Shown here: positions 41,281 to 51,968 of the stretch, in pieces | Layout: the number at the start of each line of letters is the position of its first letter | Position numbering within the stretch: the stretch's first letter is position 1 | From: Siderastrea siderea | Lineage: Eukaryota > Cnidaria > Anthozoa > Scleractinia > Rhizangiidae | DNA: 64,000 nucleotides | Assembly (NCBI GenBank): GCA_964030785.1 | Contig: OZ034973.1 | Span: 1,260,132-1,324,131, forward strand | Direction of reading: 5' to 3' | Notes under the pieces: model-generated | The model's input: the letters and a program-made list of their open reading frames with translations, nothing else | The model's database searches: none | Told to the model about the DNA's origin: nothing | Position numbers and translations under genes: made by a program

Positions 41281-41902
41281 AGATAGTCACAACAACTTCT
41301 TATCTTTGACCGATTTTCAGAGCAAATACAACCTCTCCACTTGCCCCCTTAAGTTTTATGGACTCCTCTCTGCAATCAAATCCCTCTGAAGCAAATGTAA
41401 GGGCCTTTGTAATCAAAATCCCAAATGTGAAAGCCTCCTAGAAAATTTTTCAAAATCTAACCGTGCAAGCCATATACGCTAAACTCATATCAAAGAAATC
41501 CATTGCGCCAACTCAAAATCAACAAGAATGCCGATTAAGGATTGCAACGAAGACGACAAAGATTTCGATTGGCGTAAAGCTTACCTGCTAGCTTCTAAAT
41601 ACACATAAAGTACAAGACTTTTAGAGTTCCAATTTAAGCTATTACACCGAAGAATAGCAACAAACGATTTTCTAAACAAAGTTGGACTAAAAGACAACTC
41701 AAAGTGCTCTTTCTGTGGAAAAGAACAGGAAAAGCTTTGGCATCTCTTCTGGGAATGCTCTAAGGTAGTCGTCTTCTGGAACTCCTTAACCGCGCTGTTA
41801 AATGGACGCAATATTATTACCGACAACTACAAATTGGAAATCGCCGTCGCGTTAGGACTGAGGCCGGATTCTTCAAACCACCATCACCAAATTAAAGTGC
41901 AC

Positions 41903-42327
41903 CTAACCCCAAAATATTTTTTACGCTAAAATAACTCTTTGCACCTGTTCGAAAAGCATTACGCCTTTTTTGTTATGAAATCCCCCTCAGTCTTGACTTT
42001 TTATAGGCTGTAAAAGTTACGAAATCTAGCCATCATCTGGTACACGACCGAGCTAGTGAGGGCATGGGTCTATTCTTGATTTGACGTCACAAACTGCTTT
42101 GCATGCATGTTTACAAAGACTTAAGGAGGTGCAAATCAGTTTGTGATGTCAAATCCAGAATAGACCCATGCCCTCACTAGCTCGGTCGTGTACCAGATGA
42201 TGGCTAGATTTCGTAACTTTTACAGCCTATAAAAAGTCAAGACTGAGGGGGATTTCATAAAAAAAGGCGTAATGCTTTCGAACAGGTGCAAAGAGTTATT
42301 TTAGCGAAAAAAATATTTTGGGGTTAG
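41903..42327. mobile_element. 425-bp foldback MITE in the LINE, 6-bp TSD
   Basis: Long inverted arms start CTAACCCCAAAATATTTTTT and mirror at the right end. They are flanked by GTGCAC (41897-41902 and 42328-42333). Removing the element and one GTGCAC restores the LINE frame (IKVHCNF), which supports the target duplication. Confidence 0.85.
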
Positions 42328-42564
42328 GTGCACTGTAACTTTTGCTGTCTCTTAGCTAGATACTACATCTGGATTTGTAAAAAGAAAGAAACTGCTCCAA
42401 GAATAGAAGGCTTCATAAAATACCTGAAATCTGTGTACGACATCGAGGTTAAAACTGGTGCTGAAGTATCAAAGAAATGGGAGATTTTGAAGTCTTTTTC
42501 TAGAAAGTGCTCTCCTCTACCTCCCCTACAAGAAGTATACTTCATTATCTTGCCAGTGTGTTAC

Positions 42565-43899
42565 TAGCCTCCCACGCAGTCGTTTTTAGGGGAGTCGTAT
42601 TACCCTCCTCCCTACAAACGCCTGCTTACCAGAGTTCGACATTCCTTTCCCATTGTTTTACTTACGAGGCAATCTAACCAATCACCGTTGAGGCATTGTC
42701 TGACGAAGACCAATCAAATTAATCGTTACAATGTACGCTTCTGTATTTCCCGTGATTGTTTTTGTTCAGAGATGCTGGTACCGGGAAGTTGGAATATATT
42801 TTTTACTTCTAGAATGGCGAATTATGGCTGAAACATCGGAAAAAATATATTGCGTGTGATTAAAAGTGTTTCCTGTGCGACGCTTTTATCCCGTTATCGA
42901 TCAAAACAGTTCGAATTTTCTGACAAAGCGTTGTTGATCTTGCTCTCTGATCAAACGGACGGTCGGTGAAGACTTCAACGCTTCTCAAACTGCTGGAGCC
43001 AATGCAATGCGAAGGGATATAAAAGAGACTTCTACGACTTGAAAAGACAAAGGGTAAGACGACAAAGGACCGAGCGAGATGATAAACCGATGAATGAGAT
43101 GAAAATATCGCACATGGCACAACAACCAAGTGCGTTTCGGCGGCGAAATCTGTCATACAACGTTTCTGCTATCTTTGCGTCGAGGGACGAAGGAGGTTTT
43201 TGCAACGTGCGTTCGCATGCTCTTTTCGCACGATATTCCCTATTACAACAGAAGGGACTGCTAGTCCTAGTTTAAAACGCGTAGTCTAGTTTACAATCAC
43301 CATTGTGATTACACAGAGCTTATCTCTTCCGTTGAATTTATCAGTTTTAAAATCTCTCGAGGGATTTCTAAGTTTAATGTTGCATTTGAAAGCTTATAGA
43401 GTATAGATAATCCTACACTTCTAAGTTAAATGAACCATTTGAGAGCTCAGAGAATGTAATTATAGTTATCCCCGCATTTAATCAGTGATTTAATGCTTTT
43501 GGAAAAATTTAGTGCCGCGTGGGATTGCAACGCGATATCGTCAATATTATGCGTAAACAGTGTTTATCAAGCACATAAATGAAATTTCTTTCATCAAAAT
43601 CTAAGCACCGATTTTGAAGTTTAACTTGCCATTTGAAAGCTTAGGAGACTTAGTTATCCCTCAATTCAAGAACGATTTTGAGATGACCTTTTACTGTACA
43701 TTTTAAAATTTATACCGCGCGTCTGTTTATCTGCATGTGTTCCCACGAAAGCGTCCTGCGGTCAAGGTTAACCTACCAGCCATAAGTAGGTACAATGTGA
43801 TTGGCTAAGCGGCGGAAAGGAATGTCGAACTCGGGTAAGCAGGCGTTTGTGGGGAGGAGGGTAATACGACTCCCCTAGAAACGACTGTGTGGGAGGCTA
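42565..43899. mobile_element. 1.3-kb inverted-repeat element, 9-bp TSD (MULE-like)
   Basis: Ends TAGCCTCCCACGCAGTCGTT and the inverse ACGACTGTGTGGGAGGCTA, with about 100 bp of terminal similarity. Direct repeats GTGTGTTAC flank it at 42556-42564 and 43900-43908. No transposase is visible in the interior, so it is non-autonomous. Confidence 0.85.
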
Positions 43900-44423
43900 G
43901 TGTGTTACAAGCCTTGCAATTTCTGCTACTTAAACTATGTCTTACTTTATTGACTGATTCTGTTTGCCTAACACCTTTTTTGTATACTGCGTTGTTGTTG
44001 TTGTTGTTGTTTTTTTTCTTTCTCTACATAACGTAGCTTGTGTGACGCCCCTTTTTTTAGCAGCTTGTAATTATTGTTTTGCTATTTGTTACGGTCTATT
44101 TTGTAACCTTTCTGTGTACTTTAATAAAGCATTATAAAAAAAAATGTTTCCAAGCGGCAGGCTGAGTTTTCGCCCTCGCTTGAGTGAGTGAGACTACGTA
44201 GGCCCAAAATTGCATCAGCGTCCATAACGAGCTCGTGCATAAAAGACAATTTGATCAAAGTGAAATTTAAAAACATGAAGCCATTCTCGGCATCATAACA
44301 AACTTTATGGGAAAACGATGTAAAAGGTTTGGAAATTTAACCATTCTTGGTATAATTAGGTAAAACGGTTGAAATATCTTTACTGTTACCATCTGATCTA
44401 CTTCAGAAACAGCGAGAAATGAT

Positions 44424-45032
44424 GTGATAAATTTTGCTTTCGAAAATAAACTAAACAAAGTGAAGTATTTATTGAAAACGTGGCCATATGCATCTTTGAC
44501 ACTTACTCACGCTTGCGCATTATTCAACCACGACTTAGGAATGAATTTAAAGACGTCTTTACGGCCGACTGGTTTTCCTCTTAGGGTTAAAAAATTTTCA
44601 AAAATTTTAAAAATATTCTTCAAATCCCATTTAAGGGAACTGAAAAATGGGGCAGTTCCACGAGCAATTCTTGGTCATTGCCTTTCATTTGAATTCCACA
44701 CATTAGGGGACATCCAAACCAGCTCGTTGAATGTTTGGAAGTATAACACAAAATTTTGGATTTATCAACTGAGTTGATAAGGTAAATTGGCCACCGTAAA
44801 GAGATTTACCTTATCAACTCAGTTGGTAAATCCAAAATTTTGTCTTTCACGTCCCCACCGACGCAGCACTACAGTTTCTTCAGAAACTAACCCCTTGCTT
44901 GTTTGGAAGTATAAACATGCACGGCCTGTGCCTAGAAAGGTCGAGAACACTAAGGACACTAATAACTTTACACAGGTGATCCTGTGTAAAATAAATTTGT
45001 GTAGAACAATATATAAATCAAACTATTCGTAA
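44424..45032 (+). pseudogene. Unidentified ORF split by a small insertion
   Basis: An open frame from about 44424 (INFAFENKLNKVKYLLKTW) runs to a TGA at 44775 inside a 153-bp insert. The same frame resumes after the insert (VWKYKHARPVPRKVEN). Insert plus target duplication is 168 bases, a multiple of three, so the ancestral frame of about 147 codons was continuous. I do not recognise a family. It may be an exon remnant, a transposon ORF or chance. The rest of 44154-46540 shows no gene. Confidence 0.3.
44747..44899. mobile_element. 153-bp element with internal hairpin and 15-bp TSD
   Basis: TGTTTGGAAGTATAA is repeated at 44732-44746 and 44900-44914. The insert begins with a 95-bp palindrome (ATTTATCAACTGAGTTGATA mirrored by TATCAACTCAGTTGGTAAAT) and then a unique tail containing GACGCAGCACTACAG. 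A long target duplication and non-inverted ends suggest retroposition rather than cut-and-paste (inference). Confidence 0.6.
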
Positions 45033-46540
45033 CGGTAGACGGAGGCCTACAATGCAGGCGTTTTCTGGGGGGTGCGCGCGAATGCGGGTCTAACGCCTAC
45101 CCCATTGGTTGCACTTTCTACTCTCCCCAATCTTCCCCCGCTTTTAAATTCCAAGATGGCTGAGCGTTTGCTCGCCCAGTAAAAAAGCCTGCACTGCAAG
45201 CAGCTTGTAGCTCATAATATCTAAGACTCGTCCAACCTGGAACACTTATGCACATTTTTATACACTGATACACATCTTTTCTGTCTGAATGATTAGCCTC
45301 CCAGTAACCAATGTACTGCCATGCATCTTAAAATAAAGATATGTTCAATTTATTTTTAGATACCAAGTTCAAGGTCTGGGTCACGTTAGTGCCTGTGGGT
45401 TCATGTGGCGTCTTTTTGGTTCAGTCAAGCCGTACAGTTGAGGAACCAAGCAGTGTTGCGTTTGAGCCAAGTTGTTATAAATAAGGGATAGAGTTTGACC
45501 ATGCACGTCGATCTGAATTGGGTATGACTGAGTACTACTCTGAAATAGGGTATCGATTTTTTAGCTGTTTTTGCTTGGAAAGCAGAAAATGTTTTAAAAT
45601 AAGGTGTGAATTAAGGAATGAAACTTAGAGTCTTGACCTGAAGTGAGATTTGGGTATCAAGGTATGGTCTGCTGACGCTCCCCCCCTTCCCCCCCCCCCC
45701 CCACTTTTGAACCAAAATTCCGAGGGGCACTCTGCGGGAACTGAAGCGGCCGACGCAAAAGAAACTCAGCCTCAAACAAAAATTACCCTTACTAATTGCA
45801 AGATCGGATCCAGAAATTTTCAGCAGGTGTCCAAATGGCAAGTTATACTTTATACTTCAAAAGCTAAAGAATATTAGCTCCTGGCAAACTTGGGTTACAC
45901 TGTTTCCTCTCTTTTTGTTCTTTTTTCAGTGCAGGGTCGGAGAACGGGAAGGGGCCAGGAATCCCTCGGCTGCCACTGAATTGTAAACGATTCTGTTTAT
46001 GACAGATCTGCGAACTGGCAGAACGTCAAGATAATGTGGCAAATGTTTCCTATTACCCACATGCCCCAAAAATAGACAAACAATGCAAGGTATACATGCT
46101 TTTCTCTTAAAAGTAGTGTACATGTAATAAAAAAAATAAACAGTTACTTCAGCCAAGATCATCGATTGAATGATCTTGACAAGCCATAGTGTACTGAAGC
46201 AAGTTAACAGGATCGTTTAGAAAAAAAAAAGGAAAGCGACGCTGTGAAAATAGTAACAAACGAAGCAGGTGGTTTTTTAACTTTTCAAACACAATAGCTT
46301 CGATTCTCTACAGCTTCTAAACAGACTGTAAATAAACCGTCTTTTTCCGGCAACTTTGGCTTTAGTTAGCTTTAGTTTCCTTAAAACACTTACTTATTTA
46401 TCTAGAGTCGAGTAAACATGAATACGCATCTAAACCAGTTGCTCGACAAAACAATTGCTCAAACTAACTACCTTGGATTGTAGATTTATGCGGCATATAT
46501 TGACTTACATACTTTGCATAATTAATATGACTAAAGCGTA

Positions 46541-47943
46541 GATCCACGTCACGCGTGAACGGAAACCTCATCACGTGATCCGAGTCGTCAAATAAACAAG
46601 CTACTTTCAGTGACGTAACGGAGATCGCAAGGGAAATATTAAAGATCTCATTGAAATTTCCGAAAATGGATTCTATCTTTGTAGAAGCAAGGGGTTGTGA
46701 CGGGACAAATCTTTGTTTTATCGAGAGACCGCGTCATTTTCTGGGTTCGCTTCACGTCAGTGGTTCAAAAACGTTTTAGACGACTAGAAGGGGGTGACAT
46801 TATGTCAATTATTTTGCTGACGCGTGATTCCTGTTTCAACCGAACGAGAACAAACCTTGGAGCTGAACACTTGAGTAAGAACGGTAGCTCCGAAGGAAGT
46901 GGACGAAAACCAAGATACATCTGCCGTGTCAAGCAATTACTGATGACAGTTTTTCCTAGTTGCGAGGTTGATTAAAGACAAAGCCGACGCTTCGTCCACA
47001 GTTAACCAAAGCGTAATGTGAGTTGTTTGTATGGAGCTGAAATTCGATCCAAAATGTAAATGGTTAGTTTTCCGTGCAAAATACCTAAAAAGCGAAATAG
47101 AGTTTGAAGACCATTACCTGTTGTGTGTTTGCTGTGTTTTTGCCACTTTTCCGAGCTTCTGGAGGCCGTTTGGGGCGATTTTCTGTTTAACGGTCGATGC
47201 GACATCATGCCAAAGTAAAGCCAGTACGTGACAAGACGTCGCTTCGACCGTTAAACAGAATATCGCCCGAAACGGCCTCCAGCAGTTCGGAAAAGCGGTA
47301 AAGACACAGCAAACACACAACAGGTAAGGTTTTTCAAACTCTATTTTGATTTTTAGGTATTTTCCACGGAAAACTGCCGATTATTTTCAATCGAATTTCA
47401 GCTCCATACAAACTCTCATGTTACGCTTTTGACCTGTGCTTCGTCTATTGCATAACCTACTGCTCAACAATCTTTCCCGATTTTCACATCCATATATCCC
47501 AGGTTTCGCTAGTTTGAACAATTCAATAGATTCTACATGCAACGTCGTCTGAAAGTTTAGAAGGATAACTTCGTCCCCCTTCACTGAACGCCTCACATGT
47601 ACTAAACGTTTCATGATGTCGAATGATACAATAAACAGCGCCAGGAGTTGCACGAGCTGCTGTGGAGATCGCTTTCGGTCCCTCTCCAGTCAAATAACGA
47701 TCAATTATTCGTCTTCTCGTTTCCTTTTGGAGAGGCCTACATGGCCTGTTCTTCCAACCTAAGGCATTAACATAACCAGGTCTGAACATTTCGAAAAATC
47801 TGTGACAGATTCGAAATCTCCTTTCGATTTTCGAAATCCCTCTCTGAATCTCAAGAAACACAAGGCGAATGCCCAAATATGGAGAACGTGACTCGTCACG
47901 TTGTTTTGAATTTTAGAGTTTCCGTTCACGCGTGACGTGGATC
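46541..47943. mobile_element. DNA transposon relic with paired-like HTH, 1.4 kb
   Basis: Terminal inverted repeats GATCCACGTCACGCGTGAAC and the inverse. No clear target duplication. An inner palindrome (about 47000-47445) shares sequence with the loops of the foldback elements near 4240-4440 and 5930-6080, for example GAGCTTCTGGAGGCC and CTGAAATTCGATC. It contains the HTH fragment at 47523-47876. Confidence 0.75.
47523..47876 (-). pseudogene. Transposase-like helix-turn-helix fragment
   Basis: The minus-strand frame reads CRPLQKETRRRIIDRYL, then GPKAISTAARATPGAVYCII. This resembles the N-terminal PAI-type helix-turn-helix of paired domains and Tc1/mariner transposases (R-P-L, R-I-I, A-I-S, V-x-x-I-I). 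No catalytic DDE part is found downstream, so it is a remnant. A host Pax gene is unlikely because the fragment lies within transposon ends. Confidence 0.5.
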
Positions 47944-50037
47944 AACTGTAAAATACACACTGACATCTATCACAGGCTGGAGACGAAAGTGACAGACAGC
48001 TTTCTGATTAGATAAGTTAGGGGCCGATTACATGACGAATTTCAGCCCGGGCTGAAATTTCAACGCGGCTTCCTGAACAAATCTTCTTAAAAAAACGTTT
48101 GCAATTACATGAAGAGGTAATCGGCTTCTTAGTCCTTTTTAGTTACTGGGAATCGTTAAGGTATTAGTGAAATAAATACAGCATCTGCATCTTAACAATT
48201 CTAGGAAAATGTTCCTCAAGATTCAAATACTATTTTTTATAAAACAAACTTTTTCAGGGGGATGGGGCTAAATGTTATCATTTTTTGTTGACGATTCAAA
48301 TCTAGAAATGTTTCTGATAACGTCTTACTTTTTTGTCTTTAATTTTGGAACCGAAGAGTAGTGTATTAAGTCCCGCACTCTTACAACCAATATTATGTAA
48401 ATATAGATTATAGAAAGTGCAGAGTACGGGGTTTAATTCACGAGTTGTGAAACTCAAGTAAATGTAAACTTTGGCAATTAAATTCTTAACCTTTTCTAAG
48501 GATTTCAGTCCTTCTCATTCTCAACATTACCATAAAATGCTGCTTAAAGAGGACATACCGCATTCATGACATCCTTTTTAGCAGCTTTTAAGATTTAAAA
48601 TTCTAAAACGGCTGTAATCTGTTTTCTTTTTCTTTTTGCAGAAACACCTGTGATACTAAATCTACTGAAATGTGGAACGCTAGCAAGTTACCTTCACATG
48701 CCAAAAACTTGGGTGCCATACCAGAATGCACAGCGTGTGTAGCACTCAGCAACTTCCCTTTAACCGCCACCTGCAGCTTCCCCAGCTGAAAATGTACCAT
48801 AACAAATTAAGAACGACTCTGTGAACAACTATATCTGCTCATCATCATTATTTTATATAGCTTTAAGTATTTTAAATTCTCTTTATAAATATTTTTAATA
48901 TCTGACTATCATAAATATTTTATATAGCTCTAAGTATTATAAATTTTCTTTCTACATTTTTTTAATATCTATTAATTGTGTCCCCAAATTAGTATGGGAT
49001 TTTCCCAGGCTATGTGGCCTTGACACAGCAATAAAGTTTATCATCATCATCATCACTAAAACCAGTGAACATTTTTAACTGAAGACGTGAATTCACTTTA
49101 ACGAGGAAGATGAGGCTTGTTAACTTATTGAACGCCTTCTGTTTAGGTCTTTTTACCGAAGTTTTGTATTCCTGAGTAATAATTGCAACATAAGGAACAC
49201 TCATTGCGCTTTGTCGAGGTGTGCAGTCTAAGGATTTATTCAAATTGTGCTACAAAAATAGACCTAAAGCAGAAAAGAATTTTAACTTACCAGTCTCGAG
49301 GACAGGATGAAGTTTTAAAATTTATATCTATCCAGCCGAAACTGTGGTCTAGTAATTTATGCTGGGAAATGCGACTCACGCTGGCGATTCATTTGTCGAC
49401 TTTTACATTAACGTCATGAAAACGGAAGAGTTCGGATAGGCTGCATAATGTGGGAAAACACAACGGTGGAAGTAAACCTCCTTGACAAGTTAATAATTGT
49501 TACCACGTGCGTCATCAAATTAGTGTTTGATAATGATTCATTAGTAGAACTGTGTCACTTTCGTCCCGTCCAAAGTTTCATAAATGGCTGAATGACGGAC
49601 CAGTTTCCTCCAGGTGGTGATCCCACAAGTTAGAATGTTTTAAAAATATTCCTGTCCCTTTCTCGTCAATTCTAATATGTAAATTTTGTCAACTTCGTTT
49701 CCAGGGCCCTTTCTCTGTTTTCTTCGAGAAAGGAGCGTGGGAATGAAGTTTTATTTTTGTGTGCCTTCCATTTTCGCTTGGGTTTTGTTTTTGTTTTTGT
49801 CTGTCACTGTTTGGATACTTTTTTTTGAAAAATTTGATATCTGCTTCATTGACACAACATCTTGAAACTTGCAACAAACCTCACCGCACTTAATGGTAAA
49901 GGTGCTCACTTTGAATGCACATTTTATCTTGAGAGAAAGGGCAAAATTGCTTTATTTCTCATATAAGATTAGAGTCAAAAATATCCCTCAGGATCCTATG
50001 TGAGGAAAGGGTCTTTGGAGACCTAGGGCCCCAAATT
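47944..50037. other. Intergenic stretch, no supported gene
   Basis: It contains a diverged direct repeat of about 65 bp (48850-48915 and 48915-48970) and a LINE-like 3' end at 48971-49056 ending CAATAAAGTTTATC(ATC)n. No coding signature was convincing. Confidence 0.5.
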
Positions 50038-50254
50038 TTGTAGCGTAAAATTTACGAAGGTACGGAATTTAACTGGCTTTCCGTGCGTAAATATAAGTAG
50101 AGGCGTTGTATGAACCACTTACGTAACCGTAAAAAGTTGAACAACGCTCAACTTTTTACGTTTACGTAAGGCCGTTCATACAACGCCTCTAATTATATTT
50201 ACGCACGTAAAGCCAGTTAAATTCACGTCCGTATGTTCGCAATTTTACGCAACA
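50038..50254. mobile_element. Hairpin MITE
   Basis: About 217 bp. TAGCGTAAAATTTACGAAGG mirrors TTCGCAATTTTACGC, and the long inner arms GAGGCGTTGTATGAAC / GTTCATACAACGCCTC pair perfectly. Confidence 0.75.
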
Positions 50255-50733
50255 GTGGAAATCCACCCTTAGAGCCCCGGAGTTTCCCGTCTTGGAGCCC
50301 CGGAGCCCTAACCCCTTTGAGATTCTCATCCCTTGTTCGCTAAAAGTAAATCACCATGTTCTTTTGTTCCCTAAAACCCCTGGAACTGAGGCCCCCCAAA
50401 GATCGTTCTTAAAATTTCACCGCATTTCAATTTCGTTTCTCGGCCAAAAGTTTATTTTGTGAACTACCTTTTAGCATTATCCTTCGATTATATATATACC
50501 AGCTGGGCTTTATGCATCAGGCAATTCCAGCGGTGCACGTCCCCCCGGGCATTAGTCGGGCATTTGCTCACGTTTAAATCCCTGGGGTTTTATCACTGTC
50601 CGGGGGTCGGGCATTTGCCTACCCATTTGACATCCTTGTCAGGTTTTGGTCTCGTATGTAATATATGGATTTTGAAACTATCCAAGATGATCACTTTCGT
50701 AAAAATCTTTTACGATTTCGGCCGTTTGATAAA

Positions 50734-51173
50734 TACCGTATTTACTCGAAAGAGCGCCGCCCTCGAATAAGCGCCGCCCCCGAATAAGCGCCACACTTAA
50801 GGGCAACATTATTAATGAGCGCTGCCCCCGAATAAGCGCCGCATGCTTCCAGCAGCAATGCGGTGCATATTGATTTTTGACATGGCTGATGTCGTAATGC
50901 TAATACGGCTGAAATATGTTATTGCTGTTATTGTTATTTGTTTGGATGTGAAAGGGATATAGACCATTAAAACTAACTTTTTATTGCGTCTTTCCTATGC
51001 TATTGTTTATGAACAGGACAAAGATTAAGAATGATAACATCTGACTGTTATTCGCAAGTAGACAGTTTTAAATGAGCGCCGCCCCCGAATAAGCGCCGCC
51101 CTCAAATAAGCGCCAAACCGACAGCTCGAGAAATTTAATAAGCGCAGCGGCGGTCTTTCGAGTAAATACGGTA
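50734..51173. mobile_element. MITE with perfect 20-bp inverted ends
   Basis: TACCGTATTTACTCGAAAGA at the left has its exact inverse at the right. Near both ends GAATAAGCGCCGCC units repeat in the same orientation. Confidence 0.85.
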
Positions 51174-51265
51174 CGGATCAGGTGTGTTATTGATAAGTGG
51201 CATTAAAGCAAAAAAACAACGGGAGGATAGACGCACGGGTAAAAAACCGAAAAGCATTGAAAATA

Positions 51266-51473
51266 AAGGAAGTTTCCATACGATCGCTACGACCTCTGTG
51301 ATCGCTGAAAAAAAACGTTCAGTAGTCTTTGTGATCATATAAAAACCACTCTTCAGGGATCGTTGTGAAATGCTGTAATCGCTGAAGTGTGGTATCCGTA
51401 GAATCACAACGATTGCTGAACGTTTTTACCAGCGATTGCAGCGATCGTAGCGATGATATGGAAACCAGCCTTA
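51266..51473. mobile_element. Hairpin MITE
   Basis: GTTTCCATACGATCGCTACG is mirrored by CGATCGTAGCGATGATATGG. Inner arms carry AACGTTCAG/CTGAACGTT. Confidence 0.65.
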
Positions 51474-51495
51474 ATGGCAAGTGACACTTTCTTAT

Positions 51496-51638
51496 AACAA
51501 AACTGAATGCAAGGCTGGCTCTACGGCAAAGGGCTGGTTTATTAAACGGTCAATATTTCGGCTAACAAAATACCGAAAAATTGGCCGTTAAATAAACCAA
51601 CCCTTTGCCGTAGAGCCAGCCTTGCATTCAGTTTTGTT
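51496..51638. mobile_element. Near-perfect hairpin, 143 bp
   Basis: AACAAAACTGAATGCAAGGC through CAAAGGG is matched exactly in inverse, with a loop around GGCTAACAAAATACC. The near-perfect arms suggest a young insertion. Confidence 0.75.
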
Positions 51639-51968
51639 CTATTACAGTTCAAGTGACGTTCGGCTCCAGCATCTCTACAACAGAGATCCGGCAATACCGA
51701 ACCAGTGCAGTTTATTTACGCGTCGTGTGGACCTCTGCATCCAAAGGTTATATGACACTTTCTTGTTATGATTTAACTAAATCTTGAGCAGTGTTGCTTT
51801 CTGGATGATCCCGGGGGTGGGGCATTTGCCTTCTTTCTCTGGTCCCACCTCAGGGCGTTTGACGGACTTATTTATCCCCATCCCCGGGATTTTGCCATTT
51901 AAAAAAAATGCTAATGCCCAGGGGTTAGCCCGGTGTGGGGATGGGCACGCTGGAATTGACTGATGCAT

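Larger units (their letters stand above)
34215..42545 (+). pseudogene. LINE reverse-transcriptase C-terminal ORF, broken
   Basis: Recognisable stretches are 34215-34519 (FLRNEK, GGLTMIDIQSFNK), 34520-34760 in another frame (NKEDTTNLL, HNSLFRIKNRPVF), 41290-41400 (LSLTDFQSKYNL, CPLKFYGLLSAI), 41610-41880 (LEFQFKLLHRRIATNDFL, then the zinc knuckle) and 42334-42545 (ARYYIWICKKKE, KKWEILKSF). The order is colinear with one ancestral reading frame broken by the insertions and by a few indels. No function is expected. Confidence 0.75.
34213..44143 (+). mobile_element. 5'-truncated LINE, interrupted by three later insertions
   Basis: The LINE pieces are 34213-34760, 41286-41896 (the target copies 41281-41285 and 41897-41902 also belong to the host), 42334-42555 and 43909-44143, about 1.6 kb in total. 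Target duplications ATGTTTCCAA stand at 34203-34212 and 44144-44153. The 3' end has AATAAAGCATTAT and a short poly(A). The pieces encode the C-terminal part of a reverse-transcriptase polyprotein: a GGLTMIDIQSFNKSLKATW block, an NKGI..VKDL block, and a terminal zinc knuckle C-x2-C-x8-H-x4-C at 41705-41759. Such blocks are typical of L1/Tx1-like elements (inference). Frameshifts (for example in the T-run near 34480) show it is dead. Confidence 0.85.
50513..51968. mobile_element. Inverted-repeat element with nested MITEs
   Basis: Outer ends TGCATCAGGCAATTCCAGC and GCTGGAATTGACTGATGCA, followed inward by CCCGGGCATTAG-type G/C-rich motifs. Inside lie at least three further inverted repeats, annotated separately. 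No transposase is seen. Confidence 0.6.

Noticed and set aside
47523..47876. Host Pax-type transcription factor exon
   Set aside because: The HTH lies between transposon-like inverted ends, and no splice sites or second HTH subdomain are seen.
48697..48786. Exon-like minus-strand stretch (GKLQVAVKGKLLSATH) between AG and GT, vaguely ankyrin-like
   Set aside because: Too short and too weak a match, with no partner exons nearby; probably chance.
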